Assembly: GCA_021777555.1 (NCBI GenBank)
Contig: JAJYDK010000024.1
Location: forward strand, 1-55,893
Direction: 5' to 3'
DNA: 55,893 nucleotides
Source of the DNA: Pseudomonadota bacterium
GTDB lineage: Bacteria > Pseudomonadota > Gammaproteobacteria > Steroidobacterales > Steroidobacteraceae
The position numbers were made by a program, and so were the translations under genes. The first letter of the stretch is position 1. The number at the start of each line of letters is the position of its first letter. Below, in pieces: positions 17,915-27,343 of this stretch. A model generated the notes under the pieces. That model did no database searches, was not told the origin of the DNA, and saw nothing but the letters and a program-made list of their open reading frames with translations.

Positions 17915-19699
17915 ATGCTGACCAAATCCCAGGCCCGAGAACTCACGCGCATGCCGCTGTCGTGGCTGATGCGGCTGCGCCTGATCCTGTTCGGGCACGA
18001 TGACCTGGTCAGCGTCGTATTCTGGGCCACGCTGGTCGGAATCGCCGGCGCCTTCGCCAGCGTCCTGTTCCGCCTCGGCATCCGGCTGTGCGTGCGCCTG
18101 TTCAGCGGCTACTGGCCCTACTCCGAGCACGGCTCGGGACTGGTGGATGTGGCGCTGAAGCTCCCCTGGTGGCACCGGGCCCTGATGCCCGCCATCGGAG
18201 GGCTGCTCGCCGGAGCGGTGCTGCTGTTCGTCAAGCGACGACTGGTCTCGTCCAAGGCCATCGATTACATCGAGGCGGTGAAGGTCGGCGATGGCCGGAT
18301 CGGCTTCCGCGGCTCGATCCTGAAAAGCGTGGGATCGATGCTCACCATCTCCTCGGGGGGCTCGATCGGGCGCGAAGGCTCGATGGTGCAGCTCTCCGCC
18401 ATGCTCGGCTCGAGGATCGGCCTGCTCGCGCGCGCGCCGGTTCCGCGACTGAGGCTCATGGTGGCCTGCGGGGTGGCCGCGGGCATCGCGGCGGCCTACA
18501 ACGCGCCCATCTCCGGCGCATTGTTCGCTTCGGAAATCGTGTTGGGCTCGATGTCGATGGAAAGCTTCGGGCCGCTCGTGATCGCCTCGGTCATTTCCAA
18601 CGCCACCTTGCACCGGGTGGCGCATTACGGAAACGTGTTCGACGTGCCCCACGTGGTGGTGGTCACGAACTGGGAGCTGATCTTCTACATCATGCTCGGT
18701 GTCCTGCTCGGACATCTGGCGCCGCCGTTTCTCGCGCTGCTCGACTACGCGAAGTCGAAGTTCGTGCGCTTGAAGCTGCCGCTGTACTGGCAGCTCACGC
18801 TCGGCGGTGTGGGGGTCGGCATCATATCGCTGCTCGTCCCCGAGGTCTGGGGCAATGGGTACAGCGTGGTGAGCCATATCCTGCTCGGGCAGGTTCTCGG
18901 GTGGACGCTGCTCGCCATCCTCCTGGCCAAGGTGCTGGCGACCGCCTCCACCGTCGGTTCGGGTGGCGTGGGCGGTGTGCTCACGCCCTCGCTGTTCATC
19001 GGCGCGGCCGTCGGCACACTGTACGGCGGCCTGCTGCAGCTCATGATGCCGCACATCGTTCCCCAGCCGGTCGCCTACGGCGTGATCGGCATGGGCGGAT
19101 TTCTGGCGGCGACCACACAGGCGCCACTCACCTCCATCCTGATGATTTTCGAGATGACACTCGATTACAACGTGGTGTTGCCGCTCATGCTGGCCTGTGT
19201 GACCGCGCATTACACCGCCAAGGTCTATCAGCACGGCAAGTCGGTCTATCGCGCCACGCTCGATCAGGCCATGGCGGCCGAGCACGGCGATGACTGGCGT
19301 CTGCGCACCGTCGAGGCATTGGTGAAGCCGGCGGCGGTGGTGGTGCCGCGCGATACTCCGCTGTCGGAAGTTTTCAACCGCATGTCGAGACGCACTCTCC
19401 GGCGGGTGTATGTGACGGATGGCGATGATCTGGTCGCCTGGTTCAGGCCTCGGGAGTTGCTCGAGCGGCTGCAGAAGGGCGAGATCGGCTGGGATGTGCC
19501 GGTGGGGGAGATCGCCCAGCCGGTGAACGAGACGTTGACGCCGGACATGTCGCTGACCGAGGCGCTTGATGGCTTCCTGCGCGAGAAGGTGAGGACGCTG
19601 CCTGTCACGCCCGGACAATGGCGGCACACGCTGCTCGGTGAAGTGTCGCGCGACGACGTGCTTCTCGCCATCCGGGATCGTCTGACGGTCACGAAGTGA
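17915..19699 (+). CDS. clcB: ClcB-type CLC voltage-gated chloride channel/antiporter with CBS domains
   Basis: CLC-family anion transporter of 594 residues. The selectivity segments are GGSIGREGSMVQ (the gating Glu present, Pro replaced by Ser) and VGSGGVGGVLTPSLFIGAAVG. The segment SGALFASEIVLGSMSMESFGPLV is characteristic of the ClcB subgroup; the intracellular proton-glutamate position of ClcA is not conserved there. Residues 455-590 form two CBS domains (DTPLSEVFNRMSRRTLRRVYVTDGD and PDMSLTEALDGFLREKVRTLPVT), which usually bind adenine nucleotides and which short E. coli CLCs lack. The ATG at 17915 is chosen because the membrane region begins soon after. It overlaps rlmL by four bases. 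Confidence 0.9.
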   Translation: MLTKSQARELTRMPLSWLMRLRLILFGHDDLVSVVFWATLVGIAGAFASVLFRLGIRLCVRLFSGYWPYSEHGSGLVDVALKLPWWHRALMPAIGGLLAGAVLLFVKRRLVSSKAIDYIEAVKVGDGRIGFRGSILKSVGSMLTISSGGSIGREGSMVQLSAMLGSRIGLLARAPVPRLRLMVACGVAAGIAAAYNAPISGALFASEIVLGSMSMESFGPLVIASVISNATLHRVAHYGNVFDVPHVVVVTNWELIFYIMLGVLLGHLAPPFLALLDYAKSKFVRLKLPLYWQLTLGGVGVGIISLLVPEVWGNGYSVVSHILLGQVLGWTLLAILLAKVLATASTVGSGGVGGVLTPSLFIGAAVGTLYGGLLQLMMPHIVPQPVAYGVIGMGGFLAATTQAPLTSILMIFEMTLDYNVVLPLMLACVTAHYTAKVYQHGKSVYRATLDQAMAAEHGDDWRLRTVEALVKPAAVVVPRDTPLSEVFNRMSRRTLRRVYVTDGDDLVAWFRPRELLERLQKGEIGWDVPVGEIAQPVNETLTPDMSLTEALDGFLREKVRTLPVTPGQWRHTLLGEVSRDDVLLAIRDRLTVTK

Positions 19700-21879
19700 A
19701 TACGTTGCGTCTTTGGGCCACCGCTCCGCGCGGACTGACCGATCTGTTGGCCAAGGAGCTCGCAGCGCTCGGGGCTCTGGAAGTCCACGAGCGCGCCGGC
19801 GCGGTATCGTTTGGCGGCACCCTGGAAACGGTGTATCGGGCCTGTCTCGAATCGCGGCTCGCCAATCGCGTGCTGCTCGAGATCGCCCGTTTCGAGGCCG
19901 CGGATACCGAAGCATTCTACAGGGCGGCGCGCGCGGTCCATTGGTCCGCGCAGCTGAAACCCGGAGCGAGCCTCGCCTGCGGGTTCAGTGGCCGGCATCC
20001 GACCATCGTGCACAGCCACTTCGGGGCGCTGAAGCTGAAGGACGCCATCGTCGATGCCCTGCGCGAGGCGACCGGTTCGAGGCCCGATGTGGTGCTGGAC
20101 AGACCCGGGCTGCGCGTGCACGCCCACGCGCACGACGCGTCGATCACCCTGTCAATCGACCTGTCGGGTGAAAGTCTGCATCGCCGAGGGTACCGCAGCG
20201 TCACCGGTGAGGCGCCGCTGAAGGAGAACGTGGCCGCGGGCGTGCTCGAGCGCAGCGGCTGGCCGCAGCTCGCGGCCTCGGGCGCGCAGTTCCTCGATCC
20301 TCTGTGCGGTTCGGGTACCTTGGTGATCGAGGCGGCATTGATGGCCGCGCATTGCGCGCCGGGCCTCAACCGCCGGTACTTCGGGTTTCTCGGCTGGAGG
20401 GGGCACGATGAGGCGCTGTGGAGCCGTGTGCGGGAGGAGGCGGTGACGCGCTCTCTTGCCGGCGGCGCGCCGACCGTGATCATCCGCGGTCAGGATCGCG
20501 ATCCGGCGGCCATCCGCGATGCGCGCGCCAATGCCGAGCGCGCCGGTGTCGCGCAGTGGGTGCGATTCGAAGTGCGCCCCTTGTCCGAGGCCGTGCCGGA
20601 TGAGACGGGCGACCCTCAGCGGGGGCTGTTGTGCACCAACCCTCCGTATGGCGTCAGGCTGGAAGACCTGGAGGCGGCACGCGCCGTGCACCGGGAGCTC
20701 GGCGAGGTGCTGCGCGAGAGGTTTCAGGGATGGCAGGCGTCGGTGCTCACCGGCGCACCGCAACTCGGCATGGAGCTCGGCATCCGCGCAGCGCGCACGC
20801 ACACGCTCTGGAACGGGGCGATCGAGTGCCGGTTGCTCAGAATGACCGTGGAGCCCCGGAGCCTTCGTCGGCCCGGAACCCTGGCGAAGTCCGATGTCTC
20901 ACTCAGCGAGACTCCGGGCGCGCGCATGTTTGCCAACCGCCTCGCGAAGAACCTGAAGCGGCTGAAGAGCTGGGCGCAGCGCGAGGACGTTTCGTGCTAC
21001 CGGCTGTATGACGCGGACATGCCGGAGTATGCCTTCGCCATCGACTTGTATCGCACCGTGCAGCCGCCGGAAGATTGGCTGTACGTGCAGGAATACGCCG
21101 CTCCCGAGGAGATCGAGGCCGAGGCGGTGCGGCGCCGCCGTGGCGAGGTCCTGGCAAGCCTTCCGGGTGTGACCGGCGTGCCCAGGGAGCGGATCAAGGT
21201 GCGCGTGCGCCGCCGAACCCGGCGCGGCGAGCAGTATGAGAAGCTCGCCGGACATGCCGAGTTCCACATCGTGAGCGAAGGGGGGCTGCGCTTCGCCGTG
21301 AACTTCGGGGACTACCTCGACACGGGGCTGTTTCTCGATCATCGCCTCACCCGGGAGAGGCTGCGGCGCGAGGCGCGCGCCAGGCGCTTTCTCAATCTGT
21401 TCGCGTACACCGGTACGGCGACTGTCTATGCCGCATCGGGCGGGGCGGCCGAGACCACCTCGATCGACCTGTCGAGGACTTACCTCGATTGGGCCGAGCG
21501 CAACCTGGAACTGAATGGATTCGCCGGCCCTCGCAATCAGCTCATCCAGGCCGATTGCCTGCAGTGGCTGCGTGAGGGCTCGCGGGAACGCTACGACCTC
21601 ATATTCCTCGATCCGCCGACGTTCTCCAACTCCAAGCGCATGGAGGAGGTGCTCGATGTGCAGCGAGACCACGGGACGCTGATCGAGGGGTGCATGAGGC
21701 GGCTCGCGCCCGGCGGAGTGTTGATTTTCTCCACCAATGCGCAGCGCTTTCGTCTCGAGCCGGCGCTGCAGGAGCGCTATGCGGTCCGTGACGTCTCCGC
21801 GGCCACGCTCCCCCGGGACTTCGAGCGCAACCCCCGGATCCACCGCTGCTTCGAGCTCCGCCTGCCCGAGAGCCGCTGA
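19696..21879 (+). CDS. rlmL: 23S rRNA (guanine-2445-N2 / 2069-N7) methyltransferase RlmKL
   Basis: Bifunctional rRNA methyltransferase of 727 residues, close to the E. coli RlmL length. The N-terminal THUMP region (residues 40-150) is followed by the first SAM domain (FLDPLCGSGTLVIEAALMAA and CTNPPYGVRLED), which makes m2G2445. The second domain (FLNLFAYTGTATVYAASGGA and DLIFLDPPTFSNSKRM) makes m7G2069. The GTG start overlaps the clcB stop by four bases, so translation is coupled to an ion-transport gene, an unusual pairing. Both catalytic NPPY/DPPTF motifs are intact. Confidence 0.95.
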   Translation: MNTLRLWATAPRGLTDLLAKELAALGALEVHERAGAVSFGGTLETVYRACLESRLANRVLLEIARFEAADTEAFYRAARAVHWSAQLKPGASLACGFSGRHPTIVHSHFGALKLKDAIVDALREATGSRPDVVLDRPGLRVHAHAHDASITLSIDLSGESLHRRGYRSVTGEAPLKENVAAGVLERSGWPQLAASGAQFLDPLCGSGTLVIEAALMAAHCAPGLNRRYFGFLGWRGHDEALWSRVREEAVTRSLAGGAPTVIIRGQDRDPAAIRDARANAERAGVAQWVRFEVRPLSEAVPDETGDPQRGLLCTNPPYGVRLEDLEAARAVHRELGEVLRERFQGWQASVLTGAPQLGMELGIRAARTHTLWNGAIECRLLRMTVEPRSLRRPGTLAKSDVSLSETPGARMFANRLAKNLKRLKSWAQREDVSCYRLYDADMPEYAFAIDLYRTVQPPEDWLYVQEYAAPEEIEAEAVRRRRGEVLASLPGVTGVPRERIKVRVRRRTRRGEQYEKLAGHAEFHIVSEGGLRFAVNFGDYLDTGLFLDHRLTRERLRREARARRFLNLFAYTGTATVYAASGGAAETTSIDLSRTYLDWAERNLELNGFAGPRNQLIQADCLQWLREGSRERYDLIFLDPPTFSNSKRMEEVLDVQRDHGTLIEGCMRRLAPGGVLIFSTNAQRFRLEPALQERYAVRDVSAATLPRDFERNPRIHRCFELRLPESR

Positions 21880-21934
21880 TCGATCTGCCGCTCGGCCCGG
21901 CCCTCGCCTGAGCCCGGGCGCGGGACCGCGCCCC

Positions 21935-22144
21935 TCAGCGGCTCTTGGTCCGCTCGCGCCCGGATGACGGCAGGTCCTCCGGCCGCCAGGCCCGGCCCTG
22001 TCTTTCCTCTATGTATGCCCGGATCAGGCGGCGGACGACCTGGGAAGGTGTCGCGTCCTCCTCGGCGCACAGCCGCTCGAAAACGGCTTTCTTTCGTGGG
22101 TCGATCAGGATGGTCAGTCGTGCGGTACGCGCTTCGAGGGGCAC
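21935..22144 (-). CDS. Ribbon-helix-helix (CopG-like) DNA-binding protein
   Basis: Small protein of 69 residues. The N-terminal half fits a ribbon-helix-helix fold: a beta strand ARLTILIDPRKKAVFERL, then two helices with SQVVRRLIRAYIEER. The tail is polar and basic (PSSGRERTKSR). Such proteins act as dimeric repressors, often of their own promoter or as antitoxins. No toxin gene is adjacent. It diverges from the hyf-like operon with only 66 bases between the start codons, so it may regulate that operon. This is inference from position. Confidence 0.7.
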   Translation of the reverse strand: MPLEARTARLTILIDPRKKAVFERLCAEEDATPSQVVRRLIRAYIEERQGRAWRPEDLPSSGRERTKSR

Positions 22145-22158
22145 GGAGTGGATTCCAC

Positions 22159-22187
22159 TTCACATTCAAGGTGTATCCAATGATAAT
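22159..22187 (+). promoter_or_regulatory. Sigma70-like promoter for the hyf-like operon
   Basis: TTCACA (22159-22164) and GATAAT (22182-22187) are separated by exactly 17 bp and each match the consensus at five of six positions. The expected transcription start is near 22194, about 16 bases before the hyfB-like GTG codon. This is the most AT-rich patch in the area. It sits in the 66-bp gap shared with the divergent ribbon-helix-helix gene, a natural place for that protein to bind. Confidence 0.5.
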
Positions 22188-22210
22188 ACCATGCACCGGC
22201 TGTCGCACCT

Positions 22211-24226
22211 GTGATCACGATCTCCCCAACGCTCCTGACTGGCTGCGTCGCACTACTCTGCGGCTGGGTGGTCGTCGGCCTTGCGGGGCTGCTGCGCCCG
22301 GGAAGCCTGCGATTCGCCGGACGTACGCTGTTCCCGCTCGGGGCGCTGCTCGGACTGGCGCTCGGCCTCCTCGCGGGCGCGAGCCTGCTGGGGGGAGGCA
22401 CGGAGCGGCTCATCCTGCCGGTGGGCCTGCCCGACCTGCCCATGCACCTCAGGCTCGATCCGCTCTCGAGCCTGTTCCTGCTGCTGCTCGGCGCCTCCTC
22501 CTTCGGCATCTCCGTGTTTGCCGGAGGCTATTTCCGCCAGGGCGAGGGCGCGCTTCCCGGCCTGCTGTGCCTGCAGTACCACCTGTTCCTCGCCAGCATG
22601 GGTGCGGTGCTGCTCGCCGATGACGCCTATGGGTTTCTCGTGGCCTGGGAAGTCATGGCGCTCTCGTCCTACTTTCTCGTCACCACCCAACATCGCATCC
22701 CTGAGATCCGCCGGGCCGGCTTTATTTACCTGCTGATGGCGCACGTGGGGGCGATCTGTCTGCTGCTGTGCTTCGGGGTGCTGCAGGGCGGGAGCTGGCT
22801 GTTCACCTTCGATGCCATGCGTGCGGCGCACCTTTCCCCGGGCTGGGCGGCAGCGGCATTCCTTCTGGCACTCCTCGGCTTCGGGGCGAAGGCGGGCCTG
22901 GTGCCCGTGCACGTGTGGCTTCCCGAAGCCCACCCGGCGGCTCCCTCGCCGGTCTCGGCGCTCATGAGCGGCGTGATGCTCAAGACCGCGGTCTACGGCA
23001 TGCTCCGAGTGGGGCTCGATCTGCTCGGCCGACCGGTGTGGTGGTGGGGTCTTGCGCCGCTGATCCTCGGGCTGCTCACGATCTTCTACGGCGTGCTCTT
23101 CGCGGCCGTGCAGACGGACATGAAACGTCTGCTCGCCTACTCCTCCATCGAGAACATCGGCATTGTGTTCACCGGCATCGGCCTGACCATCGTGTTCGAG
23201 GGGTCGGGACTCGAGACGGTGGCGGCGCTCGCGCTGCTCGCGACGCTCTATCACTGCCTCAACCACTCGTTCATGAAGAGCCTGCTGTTTCTCGGCACGG
23301 GCTCGGTGCTGCACGCGACCGGCGAGCGCAACCTCGGGCGCCTCGGAGGACTGATCCATCGCATGCCGTGGGTGGCATGGCTCACGCTCATCGGGACACT
23401 GGCCATCGCCGGGCTTCCGCCGCTCAACGGCTTCGTATCGGAGTGGCTGCTGCTGCAGTCCTTCCTGTTCGCCGATCACCTGCCGCACGCGTTCGTCAAC
23501 CTGCTGATCCCGATGGGCATGGCGTTGGTGGTCCTTGGCGCCGCGCTCGCCGGTTACGTCATGGTGAAGTTCTACGGCGTCATCTTCCTCGGCCAGCCGC
23601 GCGAGGCATCGCTTGCCCAGGCGCACGACTGCGGCTGGCTCGAGCGCATCGGCCTCCTGTGGCTCGCGCTCGGCTGCGTGGCGCTCGGGCTGTTTCCGCT
23701 GCAGGTGATCCGGGTGTTGGGCGCGGTCACCGGGCAGCTGATCGGGGCGACCGTGCCGCAGGCCTCCTCCCACTGGTGGCTGCTCGCGCCCGTGCCCGGG
23801 CGGCCGGTCTCCTACGGGCCCCTGGTGTTCCTGACTGCCACCCTGGCCGTGGTGTTCCTGACGGTTCTCGCCGTACGCCTGACCTATCATCAGCGGGTGC
23901 GGCGGGCCCCCGCCTGGGACTGCGGTTTCGGCGGGCTCACGCCGCGCATGCAGGACACGGCCGAGGGCTTCGGCCAGCCGATCCGGCATCTCTTTCAGTC
24001 GTTTTTCGAAATCGAGCGCGAGCTCCCCGCGCCGGCCGACCGCGCGCCCCGCTACCGCATCGCCATCCGGGAACGGATCTGGCGGCTCGTGTACGAGCCG
24101 CTCTCGAATGCCGTCGAACGCCTGGCCAACATCGCGGCCCGCGTGCAGCAGGGGCGGATCTCGGTGTACCTGTTCTACGGCTTCGCGACCCTGATCGTGC
24201 TGCTCGCCGTGGCGCTGATGTCATGA
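22211..24226 (+). CDS. hyfB: HyfB-like proton-translocating membrane subunit (NuoL/M/N family)
   Basis: Large membrane subunit of 671 residues with about 14-16 helices, related to complex I antiporter-like subunits and HyfB/HycC. Key features are the helix-5 Glu in VAWEVMALSSYFLV, the Lys-bearing GFGAKAGLVPVHVWLPEAHPAAPSPVSALMSG and the lateral-helix tail ending in residues 560-670 (WDCGFGGLTPRMQDTAEGFGQPI). These charged residues normally carry protons or Na+. The GTG start has no good ribosome binding site. It overlaps the next gene by four bases and opens a six-gene operon encoding an Ehr-type complex. Confidence 0.9.
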   Translation: MITISPTLLTGCVALLCGWVVVGLAGLLRPGSLRFAGRTLFPLGALLGLALGLLAGASLLGGGTERLILPVGLPDLPMHLRLDPLSSLFLLLLGASSFGISVFAGGYFRQGEGALPGLLCLQYHLFLASMGAVLLADDAYGFLVAWEVMALSSYFLVTTQHRIPEIRRAGFIYLLMAHVGAICLLLCFGVLQGGSWLFTFDAMRAAHLSPGWAAAAFLLALLGFGAKAGLVPVHVWLPEAHPAAPSPVSALMSGVMLKTAVYGMLRVGLDLLGRPVWWWGLAPLILGLLTIFYGVLFAAVQTDMKRLLAYSSIENIGIVFTGIGLTIVFEGSGLETVAALALLATLYHCLNHSFMKSLLFLGTGSVLHATGERNLGRLGGLIHRMPWVAWLTLIGTLAIAGLPPLNGFVSEWLLLQSFLFADHLPHAFVNLLIPMGMALVVLGAALAGYVMVKFYGVIFLGQPREASLAQAHDCGWLERIGLLWLALGCVALGLFPLQVIRVLGAVTGQLIGATVPQASSHWWLLAPVPGRPVSYGPLVFLTATLAVVFLTVLAVRLTYHQRVRRAPAWDCGFGGLTPRMQDTAEGFGQPIRHLFQSFFEIERELPAPADRAPRYRIAIRERIWRLVYEPLSNAVERLANIAARVQQGRISVYLFYGFATLIVLLAVALMS

Positions 24227-25173
24227 GAGCCCTCGACTGGATCACCCAGGTGCTGGAAGTGGTGGCGGCGCTCGCGGCGGCACCGGCATTTCTCGGCTGG
24301 TTGAACCAGTGCCGCGCCTGGCTGCAGAATCGCCGCGCGCCGAGCCTGTGGTTGCCCTACCGGAATCTGCACAAGCTCTTTCACAAGGAGGCGGTGATCG
24401 CCGATAACGCCTCGTCGCTGTTCCGGATCGCGCCCTATGTCGTCTTCGGCGCGATGGTGCTGGCCGCGGGCATCATCCCTTCCATGGGCACACGGCTGCC
24501 GCTGGTTGTGTCGGCCGACGCCATCGCACTCGTCGGGCTGTTCGCGGCCGCGCGCGTCTTCATGTCGTTGGCGGCCATGGATGTCGGGACCGCATTCGGC
24601 ACGATGGGCGCGCGCCGCGAGATGATGGTCGGCTTCCTCGCCGAACCCGCGCTCCTCATGGTGATCTTCGTCGCCTCACTGATCTCCTCGAGCACGGCGC
24701 TACCGGCCATCACCGAGAACCTGGCCTCGGGACGCATCGGTCTCTCCCCCGGGCTCGCCTTCAGCGCGGTAGCATTCGTCCTCGTGCTGCTGGCTGAAAA
24801 CGCGCGTATTCCCGTCGATAATCCGGCGACGCACCTCGAGCTCACCATGATCCACGAGGCCATGGTGCTCGAGTACTCGGCCCGTCATCTCGCCCTGATG
24901 GAGTGGGCGGCGCAGCTGAAGCTCTTCAACTACGTCTGCATCGGCTTCGCGCTGTTCCTGCCCTGGGGTGTGGCCCGGGGGCACATCGGACCGGTGGGTC
25001 TGCTGGTGGCCATCCCCGCGCTCGCGGTGAAGCTGGCCGCCGCCGGCGCCGGGCTGGCATTGATCGAAACGGTTTCAGCCAAGATGCGCGTGATGCGCAT
25101 CCCGGAGTTCCTCGCCACGGCGTTCCTGTTCGCCGTGCTGGGACTTCTGGTGCACGTGCTGCTCGGAGCGTGA
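24223..25173 (+). CDS. hyfC: HyfC-like membrane anchor (NuoH family)
   Basis: Homologue of HyfC/HycD and complex I NuoH, 316 residues and about eight helices. In the family it anchors the hydrophilic arm and shapes the quinone/coupling interface. The conserved acidic loop ENARIPVDNPATHLELTMIHEAMVLEYSARHLAL (residues 188-221) is intact. The start is taken as the ATG inside ATGA at the hyfB stop; longer open frame upstream is a shadow of hyfB. The next gene begins five bases after the stop. Confidence 0.9.
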   Translation: MRALDWITQVLEVVAALAAAPAFLGWLNQCRAWLQNRRAPSLWLPYRNLHKLFHKEAVIADNASSLFRIAPYVVFGAMVLAAGIIPSMGTRLPLVVSADAIALVGLFAAARVFMSLAAMDVGTAFGTMGARREMMVGFLAEPALLMVIFVASLISSSTALPAITENLASGRIGLSPGLAFSAVAFVLVLLAENARIPVDNPATHLELTMIHEAMVLEYSARHLALMEWAAQLKLFNYVCIGFALFLPWGVARGHIGPVGLLVAIPALAVKLAAAGAGLALIETVSAKMRVMRIPEFLATAFLFAVLGLLVHVLLGA

Positions 25174-25178
25174 GCGCC

Positions 25179-25847
25179 ATGACGCACCTTCCCCTGGATC
25201 AGCAAATGCTCGACAGCTGTGCGGCGCTGCTGCTGCTGCTGTCTTTCGCGATGTTGTCGCAGCGTCGCATCGTCACACTCGTCAATCTCTACGCCGTGCA
25301 AGGCGCGGTGCTCGCCGCCGCGACTCTGCTGCTCGCCTGGCGAACCGGTGAGGGACATTTGTACCTCTCGGCGGCGCTCACCCTGGCACTCAAGGTGGCG
25401 TTCCTGCCATGGCTGCTGCACAGGCTGATCCGCAGACTCGAGGTTTACTGGGACACCGAGCCCTTGCTCAACGTCTCCGGCACCATGCTCGCGGGCCTGC
25501 TGATCGTGGTGTTCGCATTTGCGCTGGCGCAGCCCATCACGCTGCTCGCGAGCACCGCCACCCGCGGCGCGGTCGGGATCGCCGTGAGTGTGGTGCTGCT
25601 CGCCTTCCTCATGATGATCACCCGGCGCAAGGCCATGTCGCAGGTGGTGGGGTTCCTTTCGATGGAGAACGGCGTGTTCTTCGGCGCGATGAGCGCGAGC
25701 TACGGCATGCCGATGGTGGTCGAGCTCGGGGTCGCGCTCGATGTGCTGGTCGCCGTGCTGGTGCTGGGGGTGTTCTTCTTTCAGATCCGCGAGCGGTTCG
25801 AGAGCCTCGATCTGCATCACCTCGAGTCATTGAAGGAGCACGAATAA
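25179..25847 (+). CDS. hyfE: HyfE-like membrane subunit
   Basis: Hydrophobic protein of 222 residues with about seven helices, matching HyfE in size and position; its C-terminal half is NuoK-like (MSQVVGFLSMENGVFFGAMSASYGMPMVVELGVALDVLVA, with the membrane Glu residues retained). The ATG at 25179 is preferred; a GTG nine bases upstream is possible. It would supply part of the ion-translocation path. Stop and next start are one base apart. Confidence 0.87.
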   Translation: MTHLPLDQQMLDSCAALLLLLSFAMLSQRRIVTLVNLYAVQGAVLAAATLLLAWRTGEGHLYLSAALTLALKVAFLPWLLHRLIRRLEVYWDTEPLLNVSGTMLAGLLIVVFAFALAQPITLLASTATRGAVGIAVSVVLLAFLMMITRRKAMSQVVGFLSMENGVFFGAMSASYGMPMVVELGVALDVLVAVLVLGVFFFQIRERFESLDLHHLESLKEHE

Positions 25848-25848
25848 C

Positions 25849-27306
25849 ATGGAGCTGCTGCTGCTGCTGGCTCTGCCGATCGCCGGCGCCGCCCTGCTCG
25901 GCGTCATCGGTGCCGGGCGCCGGGCGCCCGAGATCAATGCGGCATTCAGCCTGGGGACGTTTCTCGCATCCTGCGCGCTCACGGCGCGGGTGATCCGCCA
26001 CGGCGATCTGCTGCTCGCGGGCGAGCAGTTCTTCATCGATCCCTTCAACGTCTTCCTCGTGACCCTCACGGCCTTCGTGGGATTGACCACGGCGCTGTTC
26101 TCTCGCCCTTACATGCGTGTGGAGCTCGATCACGGCCGGCTCACCCCGGGAAGGCTCCGGCTCTACCACAGCATGTATCAGCTGTTCATGTTCACGATGC
26201 TGCTGGCGCTCACCACCAACAACATGGGGCTGATGTGGGTGGCCATGGAGGGCGCGACGCTCTCGACGGTGCTGCTGGTCACGCTGTACCGCACGCCGGC
26301 GAGCCTCGAGGCGGGCTGGAAATACTTCATTCTGTGCGGTGTCGGCATCGCCCAGGCCCTCTTCGGCACCATCCTGCTCTACGTCGCCGCCGGGAAAGTG
26401 CTGGGCGCGCAGGGTGTGACCGCGCTGCTCTGGACGCACCTGGATGCAGTCAAAGGGCAGCTCGAGCCGACGGTGCTGGCGCTCGCTTTCGTGTTCCTGC
26501 TGATCGGCTACGGCACCAAGGTGGGCCTGGTGCCGCTGCACAGCTGGCTGCCGGATGCGCATGCCGAGGGCCCGACCCCGATCTCGGCGGTGCTCTCGGG
26601 GCTGCTGCTCAACGTGGCGCTCTATGCGGTGGTGCGCAGCAAGGTGCTGGTGGAGGGATCGCTGCACTCGGAGCTCCCCTCGATGATGCTCATGGGCTTT
26701 GGCCTCCTCTCGGTGGTGCTCGCCGCGCTCCTGCTGTGGCGGCAGCGCGATATCAAGCGGCTGTTCGCCTACTCCTCCATCGAGCACATGGGCATCGCGA
26801 CTTTCGCCTTCGGCATGGGCGGGCCGATCGCCAACTTCGCGGCGCTCCTGCACATGACGGTGCACTCGCTCACCAAGTCCTCGATCTTCTTCACCGCGGG
26901 TCATGCCGCGCAGAAGTCCGGCACGCAGCTGATGGACCGCATCCGCGGCCTGATCACGCTCTCCCCCACGGTGGGCTGGGGGCTGATGCTCGGCTCGCTC
27001 GCGATCCTCGGGGTGCCCCCCTTCGGGGTGTTCACCAGCGAGTTTCTCATCCTGACGACGGCGATGCGCACGCAGCCCTGGGCCGCGCCCATTCTGCTGG
27101 CGGCGCTCGCCGTGGCTTTCGCGGGCATCTTCTCCAAGGTCCAGCCCATGGTGTTCGGAGAGACCAACGCGCGCCGGCTGCCGCATGCGCCGGCGCTGCT
27201 GCCGGTGTTCACCCACCTCGCCATCGTGCTGCTGCTGGGGCTGTACATCCCGCCGTATCTCGCCGACTGGTATCGGGCCGCCGCTCACCTGATCGGGGGG
27301 CCCTAG
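25849..27306 (+). CDS. hyfF: HyfF-like proton-translocating membrane subunit (NuoN/M family)
   Basis: Second antiporter-like subunit, 485 residues and about 13-14 helices. The helix-5 Glu (MWVAMEGATLSTVLLVTLYRTPASLEAGWKYFILCGVGIA) and helix-7 Lys (GYGTKVGLVPLHSWLPDAHAEGPTPISAVLSG) are conserved, as is the helix-8 region (RDIKRLFAYSSIEHMGI). E. coli Hyf has a third such subunit, HyfD, which is absent here. The ATG follows the hyfE stop by one base. Confidence 0.9.
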   Translation: MELLLLLALPIAGAALLGVIGAGRRAPEINAAFSLGTFLASCALTARVIRHGDLLLAGEQFFIDPFNVFLVTLTAFVGLTTALFSRPYMRVELDHGRLTPGRLRLYHSMYQLFMFTMLLALTTNNMGLMWVAMEGATLSTVLLVTLYRTPASLEAGWKYFILCGVGIAQALFGTILLYVAAGKVLGAQGVTALLWTHLDAVKGQLEPTVLALAFVFLLIGYGTKVGLVPLHSWLPDAHAEGPTPISAVLSGLLLNVALYAVVRSKVLVEGSLHSELPSMMLMGFGLLSVVLAALLLWRQRDIKRLFAYSSIEHMGIATFAFGMGGPIANFAALLHMTVHSLTKSSIFFTAGHAAQKSGTQLMDRIRGLITLSPTVGWGLMLGSLAILGVPPFGVFTSEFLILTTAMRTQPWAAPILLAALAVAFAGIFSKVQPMVFGETNARRLPHAPALLPVFTHLAIVLLLGLYIPPYLADWYRAAAHLIGGP

Positions 27307-27343
27307 CGATGAGGACGGCGAGGGGCCGCAGGAGGAGTTCCCG

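Noticed and set aside
21935-22144. Toxin-antitoxin module
   Set aside because: The RHH protein has no small toxin gene on either side; its neighbours are rlmL and the hyf-like operon.
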